Below are positions 12,120 to 24,789 of a stretch of 64,000 bases of DNA, in pieces (position 1 is the stretch's first letter; each line of letters opens with the position of its first letter). A program made the position numbers and the translations under genes. The notes beneath the pieces were generated by a model. The model ran no database searches. It saw only the letters and a program-made list of their open reading frames with translations, and had not been told where the DNA came from. Source of the stretch: Emydura subglobosa (Eukaryota > Chordata > Testudines > Chelidae); assembly GCA_007922225.1 (NCBI GenBank), contig ML679966.1:54618742-54682741 (forward strand), written 5' to 3'.

Positions 12120-12900
12120 ATGTCAAATACATCTTTGCAGAGTGGATATTTCTTTTGCTATATAAAATATACTCTTAGCAGACTATTAACATGCTCTTCA
12201 TAGCCATGGAGATTAAAGGACATTAATATTGATATTAAATGGAGTTTTCTTTTGTACAGGAAGAGGAAAGTGCTCTATCCTAGACTTGCACGAGACAAAC
12301 AGTAGCATTTTGACTCCTATGTTTATATGTGATTACATAAATATTTCAATGTGACAAACAGGTTAAAGACTAAATTCCCTTTGTGTACTAATTTTCTGAT
12401 TAAGGGTCATGTAACTCTTTAATTCTCCAGATTTAGAGGATTATTTATTTGCATCTCAAAAATAACATTTTAAGTAATAGAATTGAGGTTAGCTGGCAAC
12501 AAAAGTGAAAGATGCTTGAAATGTTGCAAGACTGAAGCAAATGACTGTAGATATTAAAAGCTTTGAATAAGATATTTTTTCTAAACACAAGGCAATTACT
12601 TTCTCCTCACCAGTTAAGCAAAATCCAGTTATTACACTGTTCTATTTTTTTTCAGTCACATCATCAGAATAAATGGGTAGGAATGTTAAATTTTTGTTCA
12701 AATTGCTGGACATTCAATCTACAAATGTGTAAAATTCTCATGAAATTGTAACATCGAACACATTCCATTATTCTTGCTTTTAATGGGAATGGAGTAGGGT
12801 GGGTGTGAAAGAGAATATTCTTGGCTTTAATGTGAAAGGATGGGGGTATGGGGTGATGAGAGAGAGAGAGAACATGGAGAAGTTACACTGAAAATTCAAT
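12120..12900. other. Unique AT-rich DNA, no gene seen
   Basis: Only short chance frames. Contains a small GA-rich patch near 12860. Confidence 0.45.
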
Positions 12901-12904
12901 CAAA

Positions 12905-13085
12905 AGTGAAGCACTGGAATGGGTTACCAAGGGAGGTGTGGAATCTCCATCCTTAGAGGTTTTTAAGGCCTGGCTTGACAAAGCCCTGGTCTGGATGATT
13001 TAGTTGGGGTTGGTCTTGCTTTGAGCAGGGGTTGGATTAGATGACCTCCTAGAGTCCTTTCCAACCTTAATCTTCTATGATTCTA
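12905..13085 (+). mobile_element. CR1 LINE 3' tail
   Basis: It matches the 3' end of the long CR1 copy at 27640-30247 almost word for word (gcactggaatgggttacc, atctccatccttagaggttt, gattagatgacctcct) and ends with the CR1-type ttctatgattct terminus. Severely 5'-truncated and non-coding. Confidence 0.85.
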
Positions 13086-13089
13086 AACT

Positions 13090-13910
13090 AACATTCTAAG
13101 AGACGTGTTATCTTTTACCTTAGTCTCCAGGAGGTTGGGAGATTTGTGAAGACAATGATTAAGATTAAAGTTGTGTGAGAAAAGGTTGGGGCAGCCTGTG
13201 GCCTTTTCACTGCACGATCTAAAGGTCAGCCATAGACCTCCATTCAGAGCTGTTTGCTTCTTGGCCTCAGGGTTGGTTTGTTTGTGAGGCAGCTACTTAG
13301 TGAACCGCAGTTTTACTTTGCTCGAGTTAGAGTATGGTGTTCAGCATCTATCCATAAGGTGTTTTTTTACCCTCTCTCAGAGTTTCAAATGAACTAAATC
13401 ACTCACAATGACACTCAGTTAACACCAGGTCAAACTACAAATTTTGCCTTTTTTCTGCAAAACAATAAATCAAGTTAGGCTTATGGTTGCTCTAAAGGTT
13501 TGTGAGTCTTAGGAAATATTTCAGTGATCACTTTCTTCGGAGTTTTGATTTTTATGACAAAGGCAGGAGACTTTCACAAGCTTCTGGGCTTGATAAAGAT
13601 GTTTTGCACAATTTCAGAAGAACGAGCAGTCAAACATGGGAGGGAAGAGGACATAATAGAGAAATGTCATCTAAGTAGTGAATCAGAAACTTGGTCTTGC
13701 TAGGCTTGTGGAGAGTCTTCAGCCACTTTTCCAGATAGGTGAAAGCTTTTTTTCCCAGCAGATGCTCTGAAACAAGAATGCTGAATTAGAGATCTTCATC
13801 TATTTACTCTTTCTTATTATACAGGAACAAATAACAGCGAATGAAATTACAAGGCAATGAAGTTAAAATGAAATATTACTTTACACAATGCATTATAATC
13901 TGTGGAATTC
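13090..13910. other. Unique DNA, no gene seen
   Basis: No coding region or recognised repeat. Confidence 0.4.
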
Positions 13911-13914
13911 AAAT

Positions 13915-14225
13915 GTTAAAGATTATCCCTGGGTCTAGTAACCAAGCAGGTTGCAAAAGGGGATTAGACATTTACATAGATAAGGAGATCTTTTACAGGT
14001 CTATTAGAAAGGATTACAAAATATAAGGGATATAAACTTTCATGCTTCAGGACATAAAACAGTCACTAATTGATGGAGGTTAGGAAGAAACTTCCTCTAT
14101 TAATCATTTATTCCATAATTGTCAATTAAATAGATTTGTGAGTCTTCCTGTCTAGTTTATGGTGCTTGTCACTGTTGAGGACAGGATGCTAGTGTACATG
14201 GACTATTGGTCTGATATGCTGTAGA
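13915..14225 (+). mobile_element. CR1-related LINE 3' fragment
   Basis: The run gggatataaactttcatgc, then caggacataaaacagtcac, gaggttaggaagaaacttcc and ggactattggtctgatatg follows the order of words in CR1 3' regions. The same order recurs at 49180-49395. Non-coding, diverged. Confidence 0.65.
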
Positions 14226-16914
14226 AATTTGTATTGCAGCAGCTCAAACATTTCTGAATTTGGAAACTTTGATAAACAGATCTTTTTAACAGTTCTATAG
14301 TTGGCCAGAAATATTGGGAACAAGAGTGGAGTTTTTGCAAAACCAACCCTCCATCCCCACAACAATTTGTTAATTAACTGTAGAGCAGAACACATTTTTA
14401 TAGATTTAAAAAAAAAAGCCAATCAACAATACAAATATTCATAATTCTTCTGCCTTTTCTTTTTCACCAGTGCTAAACACTAAATTCTTGTTTTTTCTCA
14501 CTTAAACTCAGTGAATCAGTTTCACTCATGTGTAAGGTTATGAGGCTAAATTAGCTAAAACTCACATGGAGAGCCCAGAGGGTGGAGTGACACTATTTTA
14601 GGTTCACTTAGCCCCAATGGACAACATTTTTAAAATGAGCTTACTAATATGAATTGCTGATACAGGAGTGGATCTTAATTTGTATAGTCCAAAGTTTATT
14701 AATATACACATTGTACATAGCTGTTACATAGATATCCAGAGTAGGAAGTGGGCCCAGAGAATCAGCAGGGAAGGGCGGGGATATTGTACAGCAATCTCTA
14801 GTACTCTATGATTACTTACCTATTGATAGTCCAACAACAAGAAGAAAAGCATGAACAGGGATACATTCCCCAATTTTCCAGGAACAGGATTCCTCTAGCA
14901 GATGAGATGATGGCATAAAGATTCCGTTCCTTGATCCTCAAGGTCAGAATAAAACCGTGTCTGTTAACATCAGTGAATAGCATCTAGAGGGCAGCCAATC
15001 AACAATCACCAGCTCACTCCATCTGAATGGTGCTGTGTATTGTCCAGCTATTGCAAATGACTCCCAGACTAGGAATATGTGGCTACAGAAAATAAGTTGT
15101 CCTTTGTTTTAACTCTGTTAGGTGAGGCCTGACTATACTATAAAGGAGCAGAAAAGCTCAAATTATGTTGTTTACTGTTGTTAGATTACTAAATCAAAAT
15201 CTTCAGCCATGTTAAACTTCATCTGAGAAATTTTAGTTTAAACCCTGCTTCGAAATACAGACCCCCAAAATCTCTCACTGCTCTGCATTACAGGTGTGAT
15301 TGTACTATCTGAAGTAATAAAGAATCCTGTGCCTTTTCAGAACAGATTCTGAGTTTGAAGTGTCACATGGTCAGTGATTCCTACCCTTTCCAGTGTAGCT
15401 TATTCAATACTTGGTGGCTTTTATTAAAATACCTTGCAAAAATGTGTTCAGGACAAAACTGCTTTTGCTTCAGTCATCATAGGAATGTTCTGAAACATTG
15501 TCTCTGTTTCAGAACACACATTAGGAGTTTAAAAATTGTCATAGCTACTAAAAAAAGAGACCTTGGCCTGTAAATTCTGCTGAAGAAGGAGATTTAAAGA
15601 GATGCTAGTCTCAGAACAGAGAGGAAACAGGCAGTAGGAAAAAGAAAAAAAACCTGCCCACACACTAACTACACCACTCTGGAAGAAACCAGTAAATCAT
15701 GTAAGTGCAAGATATTGTATGATCTTTAAACAGAACTATCAAGAAAACCAGATGACAAGTTGCACATCAAATTGCAATCCTGAGGAATCTAAATATGAAG
15801 TACTGGGAACTAAAGTGGTAGGTCATTATTGCAGTAACGTGGATTGGGCCCTCCGTTGTGCAAACAAATAAGAAGATATGGTTTCTGCCTCAAAGAAACT
15901 ACAATCTAAAGGTGTGGAGTTATAAGTAAGGGCAGCTTCCACAGCTGGGGCAGTGCAACTATGTTGAAAATCATAGTTTGATCCTTGGTTCACTCTTCTC
16001 CACACTTTCACCTGGCATAGATTCCTTGCCCCTGCATCTACACAGTTGCACTGACTGTCATGTTGAGGGAGAAGTGGAATCAGGACTCTGCCTACCTGCT
16101 GTATTGAACTTACTGTGTTTTAGTAACCCAATAGATGGTCTGATAGAACCTACATTATTCAGTAATAAAGGCCCTGGTGCACATGAATGTTACATACATT
16201 AGCAAAACTAACGATTTATACTGCACAGTTTGCAAAGGATTAGGCCTGTATTAGGCATGGAGACACTTGAAGTATCTGAGTGTTCTGCTAGAAGTGAAAC
16301 ATTAATATTCCTCTAAGCCTTTTTTGCAGCCCCGCCAGACCTTTGTGTTACCTTTGCAGAAAACACACTGTTGTGTTTTCCGGACACTGATCTCTTCATT
16401 GAATTTTAAAACAAAAATCACGGTTTACCTAAACTATTCGCTTATCTATTACTTAATTTTTATGTCATTCTATAAATTATAAATGCAAGGAGAGAACTCC
16501 TTCGCTTTTGCTGCAGGCGGTGTTTTGATATTGCAAGCCTGATGTCTAAACCCCGATAAGAATTGTAGGGTAGATGTATTATAACCTGTCGTCTTCTTCT
16601 CAAATAAGCTTTTGAAGGCTGGGCTAGAAACAAAATATTTCTATTTCAACATGTGAGCCTAGGAACTGTTTCTCAGAGCACTCAGTGTTTTGCTCTTTAA
16701 TACGCAGAAAACAAACCACCTCACAGAACACAATCAGATACAGAACTGCAGAGTATCTCACACACACCAATGACCTCCTTTAATTTAGGGGTTATAGAAG
16801 AAAAAGAAAATGAAATAGAATGCTGCTGTAATATGAGGAAACTGCAGTTGTCATGCTAAACTGTGGGCTGAGTGAAACTTGAAACATCACAAGATAACAG
16901 TTGGCTCTAGTTAA

Positions 16915-17180
16915 TCAAGCATGACAGGTAAGGAAAGAGTAAAATCACCACACTCAGCAGAATAAGACAGACCATTTAAAATGGTAATACAATCGGTCAT
17001 CTCATTTCACCACTGACACCCTTCAGCATTTGCTCGTGTCAGTCATCTTTTGCAGATTGTCAGCTGAATATCAAAACAAGCATGACAGGCAAATAAATAT
17101 GAGTCTGAGCAAATATTCTCCTGCAGACATCACAGACAAGCATGACTGACAGGAACTCACTGATACTGATGATTGAGGTT
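16915..17180. promoter_or_regulatory. Candidate regulatory cluster of TGACA/TGTCA motifs
   Basis: Three related words, aagcatgacaggtaa, aagcatgacaggcaaa and aagcatgactgacagg, recur within about 230 bases. Further TGACA or TGTCA cores lie near 17014, 17036 and 17056, and a tgatgattga lies near 17165. TGACAG is the known core of MEIS/PREP/TGIF-class homeodomain proteins, and TGATTGA resembles PBX-HOX sites. Function is inference from motif density. Confidence 0.3.
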
Positions 17181-19123
17181 TTTATTCTCTGAGTAGATTG
17201 TCTGGGTTATTCCTTGTCAGGCCGTGCATTTCAGATGGCTTATATAGGTCTGTGGTAAAACTCCCCAAATCACATCTGCGTTTTAGGAAAATAATTTTAA
17301 CCCTAACCCACAAAAGAGAGAATCATTTGGGGAGCTTTCTAAAGGAATTTTGGATTAACCTTTCTGTCTTAATGCTAATAATTTATTCATTTAGAGAGTA
17401 AGGATGCAGGCAAATGAGTTAGTCAGGATTAGGTGGAAAGTTAATGAGCTCTATGTAAAAAGTAGGGTTTAGTTGGGATATATAAAGGATATATAAACTC
17501 TGTCACTGGCCTTCATGGTAGGCATTGGTAAGATAGGGGATATAGTGTGGATTTGCTACAAATATAGGGCAGCATATTGTTGTGTTGCTCCAGCAGCAGC
17601 CCAGGAAGCAGATTCTGACTTCACAAACCGCACTACCATCAATGCAAACACCACGTTTGGAGGTGCTTTAAGACTAAATTAGCTTACCTGGCTGGGGGTG
17701 TGGGTTAGAACTCAGGCTCCACTTTAATTTGGGCTGGAACCTGCCCACTTTGCAGTGAGGAGGCAGGCAAAATTACTCAAGTGCTGATAGTCCTCCAGTG
17801 CCTTCCCACAACTGCTCCCCCCTAACGCACAGACAAGTTCTCTTGCAACAGACACAATTGACTGGAAAAGAGTCCTAGAGCATCAGCACAAAGAACTAAG
17901 GGATATGTCCCCAAAAACATGCAAGGAGTGCAGAAACAGTGAAGATACAGTAACTCCTATATGGCTTTGCAGTGGGAATGCTCACACCTGGGTTAGACCC
18001 AGATTCTGATCACCTGGGATAACTCTGCAGTGAAGATTTACACCTAGATTGTATTCAGAAAATCTGGTTTTAGATTTGGGGGCTGTGCATTCTGTTTACG
18101 GGCGAGTGAGCCTCAAACATGTTGAATTGAGATTCCAATTGAGATAAACATCCAAAAGCTCAGAGGCTTTCCTAAACTATCTGAACATGGTGAATTTCCA
18201 AAACTGGGCTGGAAATCTCATTAGAACAAATTTTCTTCTGAGAATATATAGCTCTTCGGCTTCAAATGCTGCCTGGAAATAGTGTGATAACAGCCATTCT
18301 CCTAGTGTTTCTGCATTTCTCATTTTGCCCCAGCAGGAAACCAGCAGTGAAAATCACTTATTTCAGAATCTCAAAGATTCCACTGAAGCTCAGTTTTGGA
18401 AATAGGTGAAGATTAAAGGGGGGTTATTTTCTACCCTAATTAATTCGTCCTTCCCTAGTTTTTTTTGGAGGTGGCTCTGAAGGCAATATTTAGATATGAA
18501 CAACACCATCTGTACAATTCAACTTAAGGTATTACATAGGTATATTTTACACAGGCATAAAAATCATATTCAAATAACTAGGAATTGTACTTCTCTCTCA
18601 TTACTAGTTGAAAGTAGAATTAATGACTCCAATGGGAGTTATACTTACACAGGAAGAAGAAATAGCTCCATGTTTGTAACGTACTGGTATATTTCTATGT
18701 CCTTTGTCCCCCACCTCCCCTTGAATATTCTGGAGAAGTAAATCAAATATTAGCTAAAAATCTATGAGAAAAATGACAAACAGCAAATATTTAGCATGCA
18801 TAGTTCTTAAAAGGTTTTCACCACATGGCTTTGAGTTAATGAAAAGTATAGTGAATATAGAGTTCGTTTGGAGCGGTGGGGCCCTAGCCACCTTTTGGTA
18901 GATCTGAGTGAGCTGAAGGACTAATTGAGAACACACCACCAATCTGACAACTAGAACTAAGTGAGAGCCTCCATGTATCTTACTGACAACAACCTATGTC
19001 AAAGGCTTAACACGCTATTTTGAAGTTATCACTCTTATTCAGACGTGTGATTTGAGTTGTTGCTTGAGGCTTATACAGCTACTTCATCGTTATTTCTTGA
19101 TTATAAGGTGTATGTACGTTATA

Positions 19124-19149
19124 TGTGTGTGTGTGTGTGTGTGTGTGTG
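19124..19149. repeat. GT dinucleotide microsatellite
   Basis: Thirteen uninterrupted GT units. Confidence 0.95.
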
Positions 19150-20057
19150 GGTCACTGCTTGAATTTATTGTGTCTTAAGAGCTGCATAATGTTAATATGA
19201 TCTGATGGCAGATTGGCTGTTGTCAGTGGGAAAACTTCAACCTATGGCTGCTCTAGTGGAACACAGTATTAAAAAATGGATCTGTTAACATACCTCTTCA
19301 CCCCCCAACTCTTTTCCTACCTCTCAATAATAATCAAACACAAACATTTTGAGGGGTTCATTAAATTGTAGATAATCCATCAAAAATTCAAATAATTTGG
19401 ATTAGTTTTGGATAAACATAAATATTAGTGTTCAGATAAAGCAACCCCACTAACTTTGTGAGGTTCACCATCACTGTTGCCCCTGGCAATCAGAGGATGT
19501 TTTGCCGAATTCTATACCCGATTTTGAGGAAAGTTTTGAAAAATCTGTGGAATTCATGAATTCATTTGAAATGCACATAAAAATGCTAATTGGTTTAGAT
19601 TTAATTTATATCCTTGAGTAGTTCTGAATGAAGTTGATTTATGCAACTGGTTTTTTGTGACCACCAATTATTTCAGGAGGAAAATATGCAAAAAAGTAGT
19701 AAGGAAATTTCCATATCTTGTGGGTTAACGACCATCATTGTGTGAACTGCTCATTCATCCTCTGTGGCAATGGTATGAGTTCTGAATTGTGCATGGTTAT
19801 AATGATAAATGACAACCAAGTTCACATCCTTAAATAAGTGTGTTACTATACATCTTTCCATTTTAACTGCACTATGTAAAAATCTGTATCTTGGCAATGC
19901 CATGTTAATGCCAGTAAAACAAGGACTTCACAGTTGACAACACAACTATAGTATTTCAACTCTCTATGCCATCTCCATCTGCTGTTAATGTGGCAGCAAT
20001 TTTTTGTTTTTTATTGCTATAGCTCCCAAACGCACTAGTTATGGATCAAGATTCCAT

Positions 20058-21725
20058 TACATAAGACCAGCCATAATGGATCAAATTAATGGTCTATCTA
20101 GCCCAGTATGCTATGTTCCAACAGAGGCCAGTGCCAGATGTTTCAGATTGAATGAATCCATTCCCATCTTCTGACAGTTGGAGATTTAGGGACACCCAGG
20201 GCATGGGGTTGCATCCTTGATCATCTTGGTTAATAGCCATTGATGGACATATCCTCTGAACTTATGTAATTCTTTTTGGAATCCAGTTAATCTTTTGGCT
20301 TTCACAACATCCCATGGCAACGAGTTCCACAGGTTGACTATGCATTGCGTGGAAAAAAAACTTCCTTAAGTTTGTTTTAAACCTGCTGCCTATTAATTTC
20401 ATTGGGTGACCCCTGGTATTCATATTGCATGAAAGGGTAAATAACACTTCCCTCTTCACTTTCTCCATACCATTCATGATTTTATAGACCTCTATCATAT
20501 CCTCCCTCAGTTGTTGTTTTTTCTAAAATGAATAGTACCAGTCTTTTCAATCTCTCCTCATACAGAAGCTGTTCCAAACCCTGATCATTTTTGTTGCCCT
20601 TCTTTGAAACTTTTCAATTGTAATATCTTTTTTTGAGATGGGGAGACCAGAACCGCATGCAGTATTGTGTTGCTGACAGGTAAAGGGATCCCTGATTACC
20701 AAGCACCACGCTGAGGAAACAGTTTCTTAACTATTTACAAGTTTATTTGGGGCAAAGGGGATGTGGGGTTTTACAAGGGAAAAAGGAACAATATATATAA
20801 CAGAACTATCTACTTTCCTTAACGGGGATTTAAGCAGATTAGAAGGAGAACAAAACACAGAGTACACTAGATAACGATTATATGAGTTTCAAAAGTATAA
20901 TCAAATTAATGTTACTAATACCCGAAAACTATAACAAGAATACTATTTAAAATCTTACCACCACGAGGAACAGGGTCATGACGCCTGACCAATGGGGGAC
21001 ACAAGAAAAGCTTGGGTTCAAAACTCGGACCGGTTACACTCGACTCGACTCTTGCCCAGCAGAGGACTCGGGGGCGGGAAGAGGTAGCAGCTCCAGAGGA
21101 TCAGTCTGGCGGGCCGACAGCTCTTCTGCCAGGCCCGCCGAAATGCAGCAGTTATTATGCACTCGGGCTATGCTTGGTACATGAGTGGTGTGTAATATTC
21201 TTAACAGCCGATGGCTGCCCCTGTTCGTGAGAGGTGTGCAGTATTCGTAACAGCTGATGGCTGCCCCTGGACTTTTTGCAACGTCCCATTGTTTGCCATT
21301 TCAGACGTGCTATCTTAGGTGTGTCAGTCAGTAAAGGTCCCGATAAGGTCAGGTCTCAGGTGTACTGTAATTGCCAAGCGGGAGGGGGTGAGCGGGGGCG
21401 AGTGCCGGTCACTAGATATTATACTGTCGCCACATATTGAAGGGATGTGTGTGCGTGTGTGTACCATAGTTTATATAGTGGCAGTTTTGTATTTTCTGTT
21501 TTATTATCTATCCCTTTCCTAATGTTTCCTAGCAGTCTGTTAGTTTATTTGTTTTTGTTTGACTGCCACTGCACATTGAGCAGATGTTTTCAGAAAACTA
21601 TGCATGATAACTTTCAAGATCTTTCTTGAGTGGTAACAGCTAATTTAGAACCCATCATTTTGTATGTATAGTTGGGATAATATTTTCCAATGTGCGTGAG
21701 TACTTTACACTTATCAAGACTGAAT
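20058..21725 (-). mobile_element. CR1 LINE, minus strand, split by a solo LTR
   Basis: A second minus-strand CR1 tail. The complement of 20262-20498 encodes MIEVYKIMNGMEKV followed by RFKTNLRK, matching the copy at 1251-3195. CR1 sequence breaks at 20667 and continues at 21440, the gap being an exact LTR insertion. The CR1 part ends near 21725. Inactive: stops in all frames and most of the 5' region missing. Confidence 0.85.
20668..21434 (-). mobile_element. Solo LTR (ERV type), 767 bp, with 5-bp target duplication
   Basis: The segment starts TGTTGCTGACAGG and ends CTGTCGCCACA, giving the TG...CA termini of a retroviral-type LTR. It is flanked by TATTG on both sides (20663-20667 and 21435-21439). 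On the minus strand it begins TGTGGCGACAG and has an AATAAA signal near 20740, close to its 3' end, so transcription would run leftwards. Two copies of an approximately 45-base subrepeat (about 21182-21270, containing cagc(c/t)gatggctgcccctg) lie inside. No internal genes remain, so this is a solo LTR left by recombination. Confidence 0.9.
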
Positions 21726-22364
21726 TTCACCTTGCTAGGTGCTGTACAAACAGAACAAAATGACAGTCCCTGTCCCAAAGAACTTGGAAAGCTACTTAGA
21801 TTCTATTGGTAATAGTTTCTATGCAATGGGCTCAACCTACTTTCATGCATAGTCCAAAATAAAGATTTGAAATAGTTTATGCTTAATTCCATACTCTCTG
21901 AATCACTTCACTATGTTTTCTGGAATTCTAGATATTTGCCTGTAATTTCCTATTGTTTGAACTGCAAAGGATTGGTAGCACCTTTTATATACTATTGGCC
22001 TTTTTGACCTTAGTACCTAGTCAAAATTCAAGGAACTGGGATGTTCTTACTGGAATTAGAAATTGACAATGGAGTCTGGTATCTTCTTGATGCAATCTTG
22101 TTTGTTTACAAGGAATGTGCAAGGTCCTGCTTCTCCAAATGTAGGAGGAACAAAAAATTTAAGAATATTTTCTTAGTACAGCTCCAAGGCCTCTTTAGTC
22201 AACACCCAATCCAAAAAACACTCTCTCTAGCTTTTTCCAGAGTCATACCCTATGCTCTCAGGTGGCTGCTTGGATTTCCGGCTCTTTACCTCCGAGTCTG
22301 TCTCTATTCTCTAATTTGTGTCTGTACCCCTGCCTGTCTTTTTTTTTTCATTTTTTTTTTATAG
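21726..22364. other. Mostly unique DNA
   Basis: It begins with a short repeat-like segment (gtgctgtacaaacagaac, then cagtccctgtcccaaagaac) that resembles 15845-15905. The rest is unclassified. Confidence 0.4.
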
Positions 22365-22740
22365 ACTCTATGGTCAAAAGGGACCAATATGATCATCTAG
22401 TCTGTCCTCCTGCACAACGAAGGCCGCAGAACCTCACCCACCGACTCCAGTAATAGACCCCTAGCCTGTTACTGAGTTATTAAAGTCCTCAAATCATGGT
22501 TTAAAGACTTTAAGGTACAGAGAATCCACCAGCAAATGAGCTGTGTCCCCTGCTACAGAGGAAGGCAATCTGCCCTGGGCAAAATTCCTTCCCAATCCCA
22601 AATATGGCAATCAGTTAAACTCTGAGCATGTGGGCAAGACTCACCAGCCAGACACCCAAGAAAGAATTCTCTGTAATAATTCAGAACCCACTCACAATAC
22701 TGAGTGGAAGCCTCCACTTACCTGGTGCTAGTTTCTACAT
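22365..22740 (+). repeat. Interspersed repeat, family not named
   Basis: The opening gggaccaatatgatcatcta, gtctgtcctcctgcacaac closely resembles 51115-51170 (ctctgataatctagtctgac). It continues through ccctgggcaaaattccttcc and gacacccaagaaagaattct. It appears to be a common, non-coding repeat. I cannot place it in a class with confidence. Confidence 0.55.
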
Positions 22741-22744
22741 TAGG

Positions 22745-24220
22745 CCTTATTTTAGGTGTGGCCCCTTAACTATCCCTCACAACTATCTTGAGTGAAAGGT
22801 GCATTCTGACATCAGTTTTAACTCAACCCATAACAATTATTCAATTCTATTTTAAGAACTTTATTCTTGTTAGTGAGATTAATTCAAACATTTTCAAACT
22901 GGTATTGTTCGGTTAAGCTGATGTGAATGTGAGATTTGATATTTTTTTTTCTATAGTTTTTTATATTGTTCTCATCACTATAGTATCTGAGCACCGGCCA
23001 GTAGTGCATTAAGTGACATGACTAACAACTGTTACAGATAGTACATTCTTGCGCATCCTCACCCCAAAGGGAGAATTGTGTGTACAGTGTAATACTTTGT
23101 TTCGGTAGGGTTTTTTTTTTTTAAAATGTACTACTGTGTGGGTTAGAGTAGACAAGGTGGAAGACATGTGCCTTGCACTTGGAGGGGAAGGTAGTAAGGT
23201 TTGTGGTGGTCCTTAGTGCCTGTGGGAGACTGGCTCCTGAGAAAGAACTGTCACATACAGATGTGCTCTACCCTGGTGGTAGAAATTTCCATTGCCTCAC
23301 GACTGGAGTTGTCAACCTCACCCTTCATGCCAGAAGTCCCCTTAGACACCCGCGTATACAGGCCACACATACACACACACACACCCACACACCCCCTACC
23401 AAGAAACTATTGTATGGCTTCCAACTGTATCTTAGAAAGATTAAATCGACGTTAAAAGGTATATTAGTATGAAAGCCAGAAGAAGCAGCTCAAATGCTTC
23501 CAAAGGTTCAAAAATAAGTTCAATCCAGCTCTCATTACTAGTCTGCTTTCTGACTTCAGTGGCAGTTAGATTGATTCCTTAATAGGTAGAATAGTTTTCC
23601 AGCCTACAGATAGGCCCTACGGATGGCAGGGAGGATGGTTGTAATTAACTTTTGTGAGGCCAGAACTATGGATTATAAATTAATTAAAAAAGCATCCATT
23701 CTATTTGTAGTAGAAGCAGCTGAGGTATTTTACAAACATGGTTAGAGTATAGCATTTTAAAACACAGACTTCTACATCTGGCAATTTAAACTATAATGGT
23801 ATCATCTGTAACTTCAATATATTGTTATAAACCCTCTTTACTGTACTCTGTGTTACCTCAGTGACTCTTCTCCCAGTGGGATCTGGAGGATTAACTCAAA
23901 CAAGTTTAATTTATTCTTGCTTTCCACTTCTTCTCCATGGTAATGTGCTTAGCTAACAGGCTAAGAAGTACACACTGCTCCCTTTCTTCCAACGTAAGAA
24001 GATTTAACAGGTTCTAGAAAGTACCTTCCAAATGTTATAGGATTCCCCAGATCTTGTGATATTAACATTCCCTGCTTACTTTCCATTTCCTTTCTCTAGC
24101 CACATAGTCTCACTCAGAACCCATTTTATAACCTCTGAATTGTACTCTTTTCAACCCATTTCCTCTGGAAAATATATTACATGCTCATTATTCTGTACTA
24201 TCTATAAATTTACTTGTATT
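22745..24220. other. Mostly unique AT-rich DNA
   Basis: It contains a short CA-rich microsatellite at 23365-23392. No exon or classifiable repeat was seen otherwise. Confidence 0.4.
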
Positions 24221-24224
24221 ATGG

Positions 24225-24560
24225 AATCAGAGGCTGCGGTTCCCTGGAGGGAATTATTGATAGGATACCAGAGAACAGGTGGAGTTAGCCTGGAAGCAGA
24301 TCAGCCACATGGACAGAGCAGTGCATGTAAAACTCTTACTTTACCTTGTTGGGGAACAAGGTAGAGAGGGCAGCAGCACTCTGAAGCTTACCACTACCTC
24401 AAGCTTCACAGCAACACTAGGACTCCTGTAGGCCTATTGCTCCCAAAACCAGGAAAAACGTTATCCTGTTATGTGTCCAATTTGTGTGGTATACTAAAAG
24501 GGAAGGCAATATAAGGTTCTTTACTTCTAACAGCAGCTCTATATAAGAATGTGGGAATAT
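24225..24560 (+). mobile_element. Degraded LTR-retroelement-like fragment
   Basis: Its first ~95 bases match 30605-30700 in order: cagaggc, ccctggagggaa(c)t, gatcagccacat(g/a) and gacagagcagt. The two copies are in the same orientation and bracket the Ty3/gypsy integrase relic at 27060-27620, so they could be remains of its two LTRs. This is a hypothesis. The similarity is short. Confidence 0.35.
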
Positions 24561-24685
24561 CTAGTAAAAATGTGTTAAATGCTTGATTAACTGTTTACAC
24601 TTCCCATTCTCCATTTTGAATTCCAGGTGGTGGTGGGTGATGTGGGGTGATGCCACGCTGTTGGTGTGCATTCTATCATTAGTGG

Positions 24686-24711
24686 ACACACACACACACA
24701 CACACACACAC
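24686..24711. repeat. CA dinucleotide microsatellite
   Basis: Thirteen AC units followed by a C run. Confidence 0.95.
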
Positions 24712-24789
24712 CCCCACAGTTCATAATAAAAATTGAATGTGGTCATAAACCAGAAATCCTTCCCATTTGTATATTAACAAACAGGAGAG

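Larger units (their letters stand above)
14230..20055. other. Longest mostly unique stretch
   Basis: AT-rich DNA without a supportable exon. Near 15845-15905 there is a short repeat-like segment (tgcaaacaaataagaa, then caaagaaactacaatctaaa) that resembles one at 21725-21785. It also holds the TGACA cluster (16915-17180) and a GT microsatellite. Confidence 0.45.
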
